Origin: Treponema sp.
GTDB lineage: Bacteria; Spirochaetota; Spirochaetia; Treponematales; Breznakiellaceae
Direction: 5' to 3'
Assembly (NCBI GenBank): GCA_009785215.1
Contig: WQWU01000008.1
Coordinates: 1-55,893 of the forward strand
Length of the DNA stretch: 55,893 nt
In this document: positions 9,201-19,176 of the stretch, piece after piece
How positions within the stretch are numbered: position 1 is the stretch's first letter
How the letters are laid out: every line of letters starts with the position of its first letter
Translations under genes and position numbers: made by a program
The notes under the pieces: model-generated
Databases searched by the model: none
What the model was told of the DNA's origin: nothing
The model's input: the letters and a program-made list of their open reading frames with translations, nothing else

Positions 9201-10817
9201 ATTAACGATTCTGTTCACCTTAACATGATGCGTATTGACAGTAAACCGATAGAGTTTGAGCTTCAGATAGATGAAAATATTCCTGCCAAACTTATAGGCG
9301 ATGAACTCCGCATTAAACAGGTTTTAAATAATCTTTTATCCAATGCATTTAAATATACAGAATCCGGAAAAGTTATTTTGTCGGTTTCTTCCGAAGCTAT
9401 TCCAATGCTTTCTTATTTACCGGATCATACAATGAAGGATCAGGTTCATTGGCAGGGTCATGATAATAGGGGTACAACTCTTGTATTAAGCGTAGAAGAT
9501 ACAGGCATTGGCATGACAAAAGAACAGTTAGACAGAATGTTTGATGAATATTCCCGTTTTAACGAAGAAAAAAATATTACTGTAGAAGGTACAGGGCTTG
9601 GTTTGGCAATTACGCAGCGTCTTATAAATCTTATGGACGGCGTTATGAATGTAAAAAGCGAACCAAATGCCGGCTCGCAGTTTGTCGTCCGGCTGCCTCA
9701 GGAAGTTGTAGATGACGATATTCTGGGAAAAGATGTAGCGGCAAATCTTAAGCAGTTCCGCATGAATTATATGACGCAAAAGAAAAGAGGACGCCAAATT
9801 GTCAGAGATCCAATGCCTTATGGAAGTGTTTTAATAGTTGATGATGTAGAAACAAATCTGTACGTTGCTGTGGGTCTTATGAATCTTTACAGGCTGCAGA
9901 TAGAAACGGCAATGAGCGGGCAGGAAGCTATTAATAAAATAAAAGACGGTAAAAGATATGATATTATTTTTATGGATCATATGATGCCGGAAATGGATGG
10001 TATTACTGCAACAAAAATTATACGAGACTTTGGTTACAATGAACCTGTTATTGCTTTGACAGCAAACGCTGTTGCAGGGCAGGCGGATATGTTTCTGCAG
10101 AACGGATTTGATGAATTTATTTCCAAACCTATTGATATACGGCAGTTAAACTTTGTTTTAAATAAACTTGTACGCGATAAGCAGCCGGCGCATGTTATAG
10201 AAGCTGCCCGTCAGCAAAGCGCTGTTTCATCTGTCAGTTCAAATGCAGATAACGGCAGTTTTCCTGTAGATTCCCTGCTTTTGGAATCATTTCTTAGGGA
10301 TGCGCACAAGGCAATTATTATTCTGGAAGATGTCTACAGGTTTATCAGCGAGGGAAATGAAGAAGCATTGTATAAATATACTGTAATTATTCACGGCATT
10401 AAAAGTTCACTGTGGAATATTGGAGAAGATAACCTTGCCGAACAGGCTTTAAATCTGGAAAAAAATGCACGCGACAAAAAAATAAGTATATTAACATCGG
10501 CTACACCTTTGTTTTTGGAAAAATTAAATGTTTTGCTTAAAAAACTTGATGAAAAGAACGAAGAAATTAACAGTAAAACAGCTTCTGAAGATGAAGATAA
10601 AGGAAGTTTAATAGAAAAACTTAATATTATTAAAGAATTATCAGAGGAATATGACAGAAAAGGCGTTTTGGAAATTATATCTGAAATAAAGATTTGTTCA
10701 AAAGAAACAAAGGCTGTTTTGAATAATATAAACGAGTTTGTCACTCACAGTGAATTTGAAGAAGCGCAGAATGCTGCCGTTGTCTATATTGGTGTTTTAA
10801 CCAAGGAGTTATCTTAA
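6249..10817 (+). CDS. Giant hybrid histidine kinase: SBP-SBP-TM-PAS-GAF-HK-REC-Hpt
   Basis: 1522 residues. A lipoprotein-like signal ends in IGSC (Cys29), followed by two tandem periplasmic solute-binding domains of the SBP_bac_3 type (about 60-300 and 305-540), one membrane helix (545-567), PAS (about 594-705), GAF (about 716-890), HisKA with phospho-acceptor His914 in [10 protein letters not shown], and HATPase (N-box near 1027, DTGIGM and GTGLGL). A receiver carries Asp1243 (IFMDHMMPEMDG), an Hpt carries His1382 (IIHGIKSSLWNIGE), and a 50-residue C-terminal helical module ends in HSEFEEA. The protein should sense small solutes outside and pass phosphate His-Asp-His to a separate receiver. 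First gene of the operon; its stop codon overlaps the next ATG by one base. Ligand unknown. Confidence 0.92.
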   Translation: MKNSNKKCFLYLFFSMIALLVLCLSIGSCFFQKEQVSNKGIFTSYRDVPGLTSEEIAAIKLLKEEFNKNGGKELIYGMMLSPEAFRGADGEIKGYAALMCEWLTELFDIPFRPELYDWNILLSGLETGEISFTGELTLTQERFNNYFMTSAITSRPFKYFRLTDSMPLADISLFRPLRFAFFRGAATEQIVSPYLKKEFEVLFADSFSDVYNLLVSGAADAFIGENTAEAAFDYFGRITASDFSPLLYTPVSMSALDPKFEPVITIVQKVLHSGGARHFAEMYNAGYQEYLKHKFLLQLTEEEFDFVRSSSAVRVAVEASNYPISFYNERDGKWHGIAIDVLHELEKLTGLHFVYVSDENANWAELLKMLESGEASMLTELLRSTEREGKFLWPDISFMETHFALISNYDYPNVTLNEIIYTRVGLIKGYAHTDSFMQWFPDHFFIAEYDSNLAAFNALERGEIDMVMASSHDLLILTHFLERTGYKINFLFDVSYNSTFGFNKNEVILHSIINKAMYLVNIDFFSNYWMKRTYDYRSKVTEARVPWIIGAAILLSFVLILLVVLFFRSQRIGKELEELVSKRTFELKLQTSKLLTLFDSIPDPIFMKDLNLHFIQCNKSFLQHFGRTMDDIIGKDDFDGLGLSMEAAEETKEWDRKVIEEGRIIISEGYSPRADGTVPLVETVKTPLFLEGNVVGVLGIARDITKHKEMEQKITSSYEYSKKLNNALANITKSPTISAGILKAAAGVIAQEGCYVLNANCVGIWTYNENENSLESISYYDARSGENTIQSNYDLSSRNEYLKLLKSERLIVMNNKEDCRLISDAFSGYYDNLCAALDAPIRVDGKMVGVVCVEQRTCETYPEMREWAQEEQNFTSSLADLMALAISGAERHKAREAAEMASQTKSTFLANMSHEIRTPMNAILGVTEILIQYETLPAEIEEGLEKIYTSCDLLLGIINDILDFSKIEAGKLDIMPAKYKVASLINDSVHLNMMRIDSKPIEFELQIDENIPAKLIGDELRIKQVLNNLLSNAFKYTESGKVILSVSSEAIPMLSYLPDHTMKDQVHWQGHDNRGTTLVLSVEDTGIGMTKEQLDRMFDEYSRFNEEKNITVEGTGLGLAITQRLINLMDGVMNVKSEPNAGSQFVVRLPQEVVDDDILGKDVAANLKQFRMNYMTQKKRGRQIVRDPMPYGSVLIVDDVETNLYVAVGLMNLYRLQIETAMSGQEAINKIKDGKRYDIIFMDHMMPEMDGITATKIIRDFGYNEPVIALTANAVAGQADMFLQNGFDEFISKPIDIRQLNFVLNKLVRDKQPAHVIEAARQQSAVSSVSSNADNGSFPVDSLLLESFLRDAHKAIIILEDVYRFISEGNEEALYKYTVIIHGIKSSLWNIGEDNLAEQALNLEKNARDKKISILTSATPLFLEKLNVLLKKLDEKNEEINSKTASEDEDKGSLIEKLNIIKELSEEYDRKGVLEIISEIKICSKETKAVLNNINEFVTHSEFEEAQNAAVVYIGVLTKELS

Positions 10818-13800
10818 TGTTTTATTTAAAAAATATATTTAAATATAAATCTGCCTTTATATTGATTATTATTTGCTGTCTTTTTGCAATAAGCTGCGGA
10901 GTATCAGGAAAAGATGAATTAAATGGAATAACAATTTATAGGAACTATACTGATATTCCTGGAGTAACAGAAGAAGAAATTGCCGTAATAGAAGAGATTA
11001 AGAATAATAGAGATTATTTTATTTATGGAATGCTTCCCAATACTGAAACTTTTCTGGACTCAAACGGAGAAATTAGGGGTTATTCTGCATTATTGTGCGA
11101 ATGGCTGACTGAGTTGTTTGGGATTTCTTTTATTCCCATGCATTATTCTTGGATGCCGCTGCTTCAGGGGCTGGAAAATAATGAAGTCGATTTTACAGGG
11201 GATCTAACAGCTAACGAAGAACGGCGGAAAACTTATTTTATGACCGATGTAATGGCACAGCGTTCAATAAAATATTTTCGTATAACAGGCAGCGAACCTT
11301 TTTCCGAAATAACAAAAACCCGTGCGCCCAGGTATATACTTCAGGAAAAAACTACGATAACAGAAGATGTTCTTTTATATACTGACAGGTTATTTGAAAC
11401 AATATATATAGATGAATACGAAGAAGCCTACGAAATTTTAAAATCGGGCAGAGCCGATGCTCTTGTTACCGAAGGCGTGCAGGAAGCTTTTTTTGACAGA
11501 TACGATGATATTGTTATATCAGATTTTTTCCCAATGATTTATTCTCCGGTTTCTTTTTCTACGCAGAATCCGCAGTTAAAGCCGTTTATTTCTGTTCTGC
11601 AAAAAGCTCTGGAAACAAGCGGAATCCGGTTTTTAAATCAATTATACGACGCAGGGTATCAGGAATATTTAAGGTTTAAACTATTTTTGCAGCTGACACA
11701 GGAAGAAAAAGATTATATAAAAAATAATCCTGTTATTCCGTTTGCGGCAGAGTATGATAATTATCCGGTTAGTTTTTTCAGCACACATTATAATGAATGG
11801 CAGGGAATTTGCGTAGATGTTATTGCAGAGATTCAATTGCTTACAGGGCTGGAATTTAAAATTAAAAATAATACCAAGGCAGAGTTTCATGAATTGCTTG
11901 ATATGCTGGAAAGCGGAGAGGTTTATGTGCTCTCCGAAGTAATTCGTTCGGCAGACCGCGAAAGCCGGTTTTTGTGGCCGAATAATTCTTTTATGTCAGA
12001 AAGATCCGTACTTATATCAAGGCTGGATCATCGTAATATCAATATTAACAGGGTTTATTCTGAAAGAGTAGGGTTATCAAAAGGAACAGCGCACACAGAA
12101 TTCTTTTTTAGATGGTTTCCCAATCATCCCAACGCAGTATTGTTCGAGAGTCAGGGAGCTGCCTTTGATGCTTTAATGAATAATGAAGTTGATATGGTAA
12201 TGAATTCCTACAGCACCCTTCTTTATTTAACAAATTATCAGGAACTTTCCGGTTTTAAAGCTAACATAATGTTCGATAACAGTTTTGATTCTACTTTTGG
12301 AATTAATAAAGATCAGGCTGTTTTATGTTCAATTATAGACAAAGCGCTTGAGTTAATCGATACAAAAACAATTTCTGAACAATGGCGCCACAGGACTTAT
12401 GACTACCGCCTTAAAATTGCACAGGCAAGAACGCCTTGGCTGATACTTTCTATTGCTTTACTTTTGCTTGTACTTGCGCTTGTTGCCGGTCTTCTTGACA
12501 GAAGCTACCGCGCAAGCAGTGAAATGGAAAAGATTGTAGAAAAACGCACTTATGAACTTGCGCTTCAAACAACTACGCTTTCTACATTATTCGACTCTAT
12601 TCCTGATCTTATATTTACAAAAAATTTAAAACTGCAGTTTTTGCATTGCAATAAAGCTTTCCTGAATCATTTTAATAAAGTTATTGACGATCTTGTCGGT
12701 AAAAGCGATGAAGACGGACTTGAAATTTCCCATGAAGATGCAGAGGGTTTTAATAATTGGGACCGGAAAGTTATTAACGAACGTGAAACAATTGCAGTAG
12801 AAGAGCATATGCCGCGTTATGACGGAACAAATCCGCTTTATGAAACAATTAAAATGCCGCTTATGCTGGAAGGAAAAGTAATTGGCATTATGGGCATTGC
12901 GCGTGATATAACAAAACGCAAGGAAATGGAAGCGGCTGCCCTTGCCGCATCGCAGTCTAAATCCACCTTTTTGGCAAACATGAGCCACGAAATACGCACA
13001 CCAATGAATGCTATCCTGGGTGTTACTGAATTGTTAATACTGAACGAGGAGCTTCCTTCAGAAATTAAAGAAGGACTGGATAAAATTTATAATTCATGCG
13101 ATTTGCTGCTTGGTATTATTAATGACATACTGGATTTTTCCAAAATAGAAGCAGGTAAATTTGATATTTTGCCGGTTCAATATAAAATTGCAAGCATGAT
13201 AAATGACGCTGTTCATTTAAACATGATGCGCATAGAATCCAAACCTATTATCTTTGACCTTAAAATTGATGAAAACATTCCGGCAAAACTTGCTGGCGAT
13301 GAACTTCGCATTAAACAAATTTTAAATAACCTGTTATCCAATGCGTTTAAGTATACAGACGAAGGAAAAGTTACACTTTCTGTTGATTTTGAACCGGCTC
13401 CGGATAATTCCGGAATAATACTTGTTTTGGGCGTTAGGGATTCAGGCCATGGCATGACTAAAGAACAGTTAGGTCAAATGTTCGATGAATACTCGCGGTT
13501 TAATACAGGAAAGAAAAATACTGTAGAAGGAACCGGTCTTGGTTTAGCAATTACGCAGCGTCTTGTTAATCTTATGAATGGCAGCATTCATGTAGAAAGT
13601 GAACCAAAAAAAGGTTCCTTGTTTGTTATTAAACTGCCGCAGGAAACAATGGATGCGGAAATTCTTGGTAAAGATGTTGCGGAAAATCTTATGAAATTCC
13701 GCATGAATTATATGGCGCACAGAAAAAGAGTGCAAATTACCCGTGATCCAATGCCGTACGGAAAAGTTTTGGTTGTTGATGATGTTGAAACAAACGTATA

Positions 13801-14758
13801 TGTTGCCATGGGTCTTATGAGGCTTTACAGGCTGCAAATTGATACAGCCATGAGCGGGTTTGAAGCAGTTGATTTAATTAAAAACGGCAATGTTTATGAT
13901 GTTATTTTTATGGATCACATGATGCCTGAAATGGATGGTATAGAAACTACAGCTAATCTCCGCAATATGGGATACAAAGCGCCAATTGTAGCATTAACCG
14001 CCAATGCAGTATCAGGGCAGGCTGATGTATTTCTTCAGAATGGATTTGACGGTTTTATTTCCAAACCGATTGATATCCGCCAATTGGATGCCATTCTTAA
14101 TCAATTTGTCCGTGATACCAAACCGGCAGAAGTGATTGAAGCCGCACGCCAGCAGAATGTTAATAAGGTAAATCCGGATTTAAACATCAATATTAATAAT
14201 CAGATTGATACATTATTAACTGAATCGTTTGTCAGGGATGCAAAAAAAGCAATAACATGGCTGGAGGATCAGCAGAAAACCGGATTTGATAATGAGGAAT
14301 CTTTAAGAAAATTTACCGTTATTGTTCATGGAATAAAAAGTTCACTGTGGAATATCGGCGAATCAATGCTTGCCGATTTGGCATTTAAAATGGAAGAAAG
14401 CGGACGCGATAAAAATATTGAACTTGTAAATAAATTTACGCCGGAGTTCGTAAATAATATGCGTGTATTGTTAAATAAACTGGAATTAATGCAGAACGAA
14501 GAAAATGAAAAACAATATTCTGAAGATGAAGATACCGGAGATTTAAAAAAGCAGTTCAGGAAAATTCAAAATTTATGCGCTGATTATAACAGAAAAGGCG
14601 CTTTGGAAAAAATTGCAGAAATTAATAACTATTCCAAAGAAACAAAAATAGCCCTGGACAGTATTAAAAGTTTTGTTCTTCACAGCGAATTTGAAGAAGC
14701 GGAAAAAATTGCTGCAGAGTATGCGGCATCATATGATGCTACATCATTGGAAGTTTAA
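10817..14758 (+). CDS. Hybrid histidine kinase: SBP-SBP-TM-PAS-HK-REC-Hpt
   Basis: 1313 residues, a paralogue of the preceding kinase but without the GAF domain. Signal peptide with lipobox-like AISC (Cys27), two SBP_bac_3-like domains (about 55-295 and 300-535), membrane helix about 539-560, PAS about 588-695, HisKA His724, HATPase (DSGHGM, GTGLGL), receiver Asp1033, Hpt His1171 (VHGIKSSLWNIGE) and the same C-terminal module (YNRKGALEKIAEI...HSEFEEAE). An AAGGAG ribosome site lies 8 nt before the ATG, inside the end of the upstream gene. Translational coupling (TAATG) is likely. Differences in the solute-binding domains suggest a different ligand from its neighbour. Confidence 0.92.
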   Translation: MFYLKNIFKYKSAFILIIICCLFAISCGVSGKDELNGITIYRNYTDIPGVTEEEIAVIEEIKNNRDYFIYGMLPNTETFLDSNGEIRGYSALLCEWLTELFGISFIPMHYSWMPLLQGLENNEVDFTGDLTANEERRKTYFMTDVMAQRSIKYFRITGSEPFSEITKTRAPRYILQEKTTITEDVLLYTDRLFETIYIDEYEEAYEILKSGRADALVTEGVQEAFFDRYDDIVISDFFPMIYSPVSFSTQNPQLKPFISVLQKALETSGIRFLNQLYDAGYQEYLRFKLFLQLTQEEKDYIKNNPVIPFAAEYDNYPVSFFSTHYNEWQGICVDVIAEIQLLTGLEFKIKNNTKAEFHELLDMLESGEVYVLSEVIRSADRESRFLWPNNSFMSERSVLISRLDHRNININRVYSERVGLSKGTAHTEFFFRWFPNHPNAVLFESQGAAFDALMNNEVDMVMNSYSTLLYLTNYQELSGFKANIMFDNSFDSTFGINKDQAVLCSIIDKALELIDTKTISEQWRHRTYDYRLKIAQARTPWLILSIALLLLVLALVAGLLDRSYRASSEMEKIVEKRTYELALQTTTLSTLFDSIPDLIFTKNLKLQFLHCNKAFLNHFNKVIDDLVGKSDEDGLEISHEDAEGFNNWDRKVINERETIAVEEHMPRYDGTNPLYETIKMPLMLEGKVIGIMGIARDITKRKEMEAAALAASQSKSTFLANMSHEIRTPMNAILGVTELLILNEELPSEIKEGLDKIYNSCDLLLGIINDILDFSKIEAGKFDILPVQYKIASMINDAVHLNMMRIESKPIIFDLKIDENIPAKLAGDELRIKQILNNLLSNAFKYTDEGKVTLSVDFEPAPDNSGIILVLGVRDSGHGMTKEQLGQMFDEYSRFNTGKKNTVEGTGLGLAITQRLVNLMNGSIHVESEPKKGSLFVIKLPQETMDAEILGKDVAENLMKFRMNYMAHRKRVQITRDPMPYGKVLVVDDVETNVYVAMGLMRLYRLQIDTAMSGFEAVDLIKNGNVYDVIFMDHMMPEMDGIETTANLRNMGYKAPIVALTANAVSGQADVFLQNGFDGFISKPIDIRQLDAILNQFVRDTKPAEVIEAARQQNVNKVNPDLNININNQIDTLLTESFVRDAKKAITWLEDQQKTGFDNEESLRKFTVIVHGIKSSLWNIGESMLADLAFKMEESGRDKNIELVNKFTPEFVNNMRVLLNKLELMQNEENEKQYSEDEDTGDLKKQFRKIQNLCADYNRKGALEKIAEINNYSKETKIALDSIKSFVLHSEFEEAEKIAAEYAASYDATSLEV

Positions 14759-14761
14759 GAA

Positions 14762-17700
14762 ATGGAAATAATGATGCCCTGGTTTATAGGTTTATGTATT
14801 TTTTCGCTATGTATGTTTTTTTTGGCAGTTATACTATTTATCCGGAATTATCGTGCAGGCAAAGCGTTTGAAGAACTTGCAGAAAAACGAACATTCGAAT
14901 TAAAGCTGCAGACATCCATGCTTACTACATTGTTCGATTCAATACCTGACATTATTTTTATTAAAGATATGAATTTCCGTTATATTCAATGCAACAAGGC
15001 TTTTTTAGACTTTTTTGGAAGAAAGAAAGAAGATGTAATCGGTAAGGATGATAAAGGTCTTGGTTTGCCCGATAATCTGGCGGAAGAATTCAAAGAATGG
15101 GATTTAAAAGTTATTAATGAAGGCAGAACAGCAACAATCGAAGAATATTCGCTGAGTGTTCACGGAACAATTCCGCTTATGGAAACGATAAAAGCGCCGT
15201 TAATACTTGATGATGCTGTGATTGGCGTATTAGGTATTGCACGCGATATAACAAGACATAAGGAAATGGAACACAAGATAACTTCCAGTTATGAATATGC
15301 AAAAATACTCAGCGATGCTTTGGCAAAAATAACCAAGTCTACTGCTGTTTCTACGGGGAATCTGGAAACTGTATCAGATATAATTGCCCAGGAAGGATGT
15401 ATTGCATTAAAAGTTTTTAGTGTTGGAATATGGAGATTTCTGGAAGAAGAAAATGCTTTAGAGTGTATATCCTGTTATGATGCTTATACCGGAGAAAACC
15501 CAATAAAAGAAAAATTGGATTTATCAATCAGGAAAGAATATAAAAGACTTCTTAATACTGAACGTCTTATTGTCATGAACAATAGCGAAGAATGCAGGAT
15601 AATTTACAATGAAAATGATGTGTATTATGATTCTGTATGTTCTGCGCTTGATGCTCCCATACATATAGACGGTAAACTGGTAGGTGTTGTGTGCGTTGAA
15701 CAAATGCGGTGCAATAAATATCCGGAAATGCGCATATGGGAAATGGAAGAACAAAATTTTGCTTCTTCTCTTGCCGATTTAATGGCTCTTGCCATTTCCG
15801 GTTATGAACGCCGCAAAGCGCTTAATACTGCCGAGACTGCAAGCCAGACAAAATCATTTTTTCTTGCGAATATGAGTCATGAAATCCGCACGCCAATGAA
15901 TGCCATTTTAGGTGTTACAGAAATTTTAATTCAGTATGAATCCCTTCCTGCGGAAATAGAAGAAGGTCTTGGAAAAATTTACAGCTCGTGTGATTTGCTT
16001 CTTGGAATAATTAACGATATTCTTGATTTTTCCAAAATAGAAGCAGGCAAGCTGGATATTATGCCTGCTATGTACAAAGTAGCAAATATGATTAATGATT
16101 CAGTTCAGTTAAACATGATGCGGATTGACTCCAAACCAATCGAGTTTGAGCTTCAGGTAGATGAAAATATTCCTGCAAAACTTATCGGAGACGAATTAAG
16201 AATAAAACAAATTTTAAATAATCTGCTTTCCAATGCATTTAAATATACAGATTCCGGAAAAGTTACCTTATCTATTGAATCTGTTCCGCATCTGGATGAA
16301 GTATTGCTTATATTAAAAGTACGCGATACAGGGCACGGCATGTCAGAAGAGCAGCTTGAGAAAATGTTCGATAAATATTCCCGGTTTAATCATAAAAAAA
16401 ATATTACGGTAGAAGGTACCGGGCTTGGATTGGCTATTACCCAGCGTCTTGTTCATCTAATGAACGGCAGTATAAATGCAGAAAGCGAACTGGGGAAAGG
16501 AACGTTATTCGAAATTAATTTACCTCAGCAGCTGGTAGACCAGGAAGCGCTTGGCGCCGAAACTGCAGACAACCTGCGGCAGTTCCGCACAAACTATATA
16601 ACCCGCAGAAAAAGAGGGCAGATTGCGCGCGATCCAATGCCTTACGGAAGCGTTTTAATTGTTGACGATGTAGAAACAAATCTTTATGTAGCTGTTGGTC
16701 TTATGAAACTTTACAGGCTTAAAATAGATACAGCCATGAGCGGGCAGGAAGCGATAGATAAAATTAAAGAGGGCAATAATTATGATGTAATATTTATGGA
16801 TCATATGATGCCGGAGATGGATGGAATTGAGGCAGTAAAAAAAATACGCAAGTGGGAGGCAGAGCAAAATAATTCCACGAGTTTTGCTGAAAGCGAAACT
16901 CGAAGCAACAATTTGAATTCGCATGAGCGAATTCAAATTGTTGCATTGACAGCTAATGCGATTGCAGGACAGGCAGATGTTTTTTTACAAAATGGATTTG
17001 ATGATTTTATTTCCAAACCAATTGATATCCGCCAATTGAATAATATTTTGAACAGGCTTATTCGCGATAAACAGCCGCTGGAAGTTATAGAAGCTGCACG
17101 CCGCCAAAAAGCAGAAGTTACAGACAGCGGTCAAAAGTATCCGTTTGTAGATTCAATGCTGCTTGAATCATTTATAAGGGATGCAAAAAAAACAATTACC
17201 TGGATAGAAGAACAGGATTCTCAATTTAATAATGAAGATGATATAAGAAAGTTCACCATTATTGTTCATGGTATAAAAAGTTCTCTTTATAATATTGGAG
17301 AAACAATGCTTTCTGAAATGGCGTATAATCTGGAAAAAAGCGGGCGTGAGCAGAACGCCGGACAAATAGAAGAGGCAATTCCGGATTTCCTTAATGATTT
17401 ACGCGCATTGCTGGAACGGCTTGAGCAAAAACAGGACGAGTTTAATGACGATGAAGATATAGAAGATTTACAGGATAAACTTCTGGAAATTCAGGAAATG
17501 TGTTCGGAATATAACAGAAAAGATGTACTGGAATTAATTACAGAAATTAAAAATACCTCTAAAGAGACAAGGGAGGTAATAAATATAATTACAGAACATG
17601 TGCACCATAGTGAATTTGAAGAAGCCGAAAATGCCGCTGCTGCTTATGCGGTTGCTTTGTCATTTGCTAAAAAGCAAACCGAAATACGGCTGCTGGAAAA

Positions 17701-18265
17701 AGAAATAAATGGATTAAATATAATAAAAGGGCTTCAGCGGTATGGGTGCGATGAACAGACTTATTTAAAAGTTTTACGTTCGTATGCTGCCAGTGTTCGT
17801 TCCATGTTAGATGTGGTAGAAAATGTCAGTATAGATACACTTAATGATTATAAGATAAAAGTTCACGGAATTAAGGGAACAAGCCTTGATATCTTTGCTG
17901 TTCAAATAGGTACGGCTGCAAGTGATCTGGAAAAAGCGGCAAAATCTGGAGATTTTGAATATATTACTGCAAATAATAATAATTTTCTTGTAAATGTCAG
18001 AAAAATGGTTTACGATATAGAAGTAATGCTTGCGGAGCTGGATGCCAAAAATCCAAAGCCAAAAAAGGACAAGCCGGATCAAGAGGAGTTAAAGAAGCTT
18101 CTTATTGCCTGCAAAGATTATGATATGGACGGCGCAGATGCCGCTATTTTAGAAATTGAAAAATATCAATATGAATCCGATGACGGTCTGGCGGATTGGC
18201 TTAAGGAAACTATTGATAAAATGGACTTTAAACAAATTGTTGAAAAATTAGGAGGGTTAATCTAA
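14762..18265 (+). CDS. Hybrid histidine kinase lacking the sensor: TM-PAS-GAF-HK-REC-Hpt-Hpt
   Basis: 1167 residues. It begins directly with the membrane helix (residues 5-27). From MMPWFIGL onward it matches the post-sensor half of the first kinase: PAS about 50-160, GAF about 175-350, HisKA His373, HATPase, receiver Asp680, Hpt His836 (VHGIKSSLYNIGE) and the HSEFEEAE module. It then adds a second Hpt with His1035 (KVHGIKGTSLDIF) and a further helical tail (DYDMDGADAAILEIEKY). No solute-binding domain and no signal peptide are present, so it looks like a copy that lost its periplasmic part. It starts 3 bp after the previous stop. It may respond to cytoplasmic signals through PAS/GAF or relay phosphate for its neighbours. 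Confidence 0.9.
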   Translation: MEIMMPWFIGLCIFSLCMFFLAVILFIRNYRAGKAFEELAEKRTFELKLQTSMLTTLFDSIPDIIFIKDMNFRYIQCNKAFLDFFGRKKEDVIGKDDKGLGLPDNLAEEFKEWDLKVINEGRTATIEEYSLSVHGTIPLMETIKAPLILDDAVIGVLGIARDITRHKEMEHKITSSYEYAKILSDALAKITKSTAVSTGNLETVSDIIAQEGCIALKVFSVGIWRFLEEENALECISCYDAYTGENPIKEKLDLSIRKEYKRLLNTERLIVMNNSEECRIIYNENDVYYDSVCSALDAPIHIDGKLVGVVCVEQMRCNKYPEMRIWEMEEQNFASSLADLMALAISGYERRKALNTAETASQTKSFFLANMSHEIRTPMNAILGVTEILIQYESLPAEIEEGLGKIYSSCDLLLGIINDILDFSKIEAGKLDIMPAMYKVANMINDSVQLNMMRIDSKPIEFELQVDENIPAKLIGDELRIKQILNNLLSNAFKYTDSGKVTLSIESVPHLDEVLLILKVRDTGHGMSEEQLEKMFDKYSRFNHKKNITVEGTGLGLAITQRLVHLMNGSINAESELGKGTLFEINLPQQLVDQEALGAETADNLRQFRTNYITRRKRGQIARDPMPYGSVLIVDDVETNLYVAVGLMKLYRLKIDTAMSGQEAIDKIKEGNNYDVIFMDHMMPEMDGIEAVKKIRKWEAEQNNSTSFAESETRSNNLNSHERIQIVALTANAIAGQADVFLQNGFDDFISKPIDIRQLNNILNRLIRDKQPLEVIEAARRQKAEVTDSGQKYPFVDSMLLESFIRDAKKTITWIEEQDSQFNNEDDIRKFTIIVHGIKSSLYNIGETMLSEMAYNLEKSGREQNAGQIEEAIPDFLNDLRALLERLEQKQDEFNDDEDIEDLQDKLLEIQEMCSEYNRKDVLELITEIKNTSKETREVINIITEHVHHSEFEEAENAAAAYAVALSFAKKQTEIRLLEKEINGLNIIKGLQRYGCDEQTYLKVLRSYAASVRSMLDVVENVSIDTLNDYKIKVHGIKGTSLDIFAVQIGTAASDLEKAAKSGDFEYITANNNNFLVNVRKMVYDIEVMLAELDAKNPKPKKDKPDQEELKKLLIACKDYDMDGADAAILEIEKYQYESDDGLADWLKETIDKMDFKQIVEKLGGLI

Positions 18266-19131
18266 TGGAAAGGTCAAGCTATAAATCTGTGTCAGAGATT
18301 TCCGGGATTACCGGCAGGCGGAAAAAAATAATATATGTTGATGATGTTAATTATAGCCTTATGACATTAAAAACAAGGCTTAGTGATTACTGCGAAATAT
18401 TCCCGGCAGATTCTGTTTTAAAAATGTACGAATACCTGGAGAGTATTAAACCCGATTTAATTTTATTGGATGTTAATATGCCGGATATTGACGGATACGA
18501 GGCAATCAAAAGTTTAAAATCCGATGAAAGATATGCAGAGATTCCAGTTATGTTTTTAACCGGCAATAGCGACAGGGAGAGTGTAGTTAAAGGACTTAGT
18601 CTTGGAGCGGTAGATTATGTCATTAAACCTTTTACAACAAGTAAATTGATAGAAAGTATTGACACTCATTTAAATCCCAAAAAACGCAAGGATTCCATGC
18701 ATGATGAAGAAGACGGCAATAAACCCAGTGTTCTGATTGTTGATGATGTTTCTAGTATGTTACGTGCTATGCAATATGCCCTGAATGACAGGTACAAAGT
18801 TTATATATTGTCTAAATCCGAAGATGTAATGGACTTCCTGAAAAATAAAACGCCCGAATTAATTCTTTTGGATTATGTAATGCCTATTCTAAACGGATTT
18901 GATTTAATTCCAATGATACGTAAATTGCCGGAACATAAAGATACTCCTATACTAATTATCACTACTGAAGGAACATCAGATCATGTAAACGAAGCCATGT
19001 CTTTGGGAGCTTCGGATTTTATTGTAAAACCGTTTAAACCCAAAGAGTTAAATGATAAAGTAGGCAAGCATATAAGGATCGCAAGAGAGTTAAAGAAAAT
19101 CAAGGAAGAATTTAAGGTTATTAGCAGTTAA
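18265..19131 (+). CDS. Tandem receiver-domain protein (REC-REC)
   Basis: 288 residues with two CheY-like receivers. Receiver 1 covers about 20-140 with acceptor Asp69 (LILLDVNMPDIDG), and receiver 2 about 153-275 with Asp203 (LILLDYVMPILNG). Both keep the acidic DD pair (VDD) and the late lysine (VIKPF, IVKPF). There is no output domain. In a phosphorelay such proteins act as intermediates or phosphate sinks for Hpt domains, and the neighbouring kinases all end in Hpt. The start ATG overlaps the stop of the kinase before it by one base (TAATG), with GGAGGG just upstream. Confidence 0.9.
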   Translation: MERSSYKSVSEISGITGRRKKIIYVDDVNYSLMTLKTRLSDYCEIFPADSVLKMYEYLESIKPDLILLDVNMPDIDGYEAIKSLKSDERYAEIPVMFLTGNSDRESVVKGLSLGAVDYVIKPFTTSKLIESIDTHLNPKKRKDSMHDEEDGNKPSVLIVDDVSSMLRAMQYALNDRYKVYILSKSEDVMDFLKNKTPELILLDYVMPILNGFDLIPMIRKLPEHKDTPILIITTEGTSDHVNEAMSLGASDFIVKPFKPKELNDKVGKHIRIARELKKIKEEFKVISS

Positions 19132-19176
19132 TTTTTGAAACATGGTTTCAAATATAATTATTATATTGAGGTTTTT

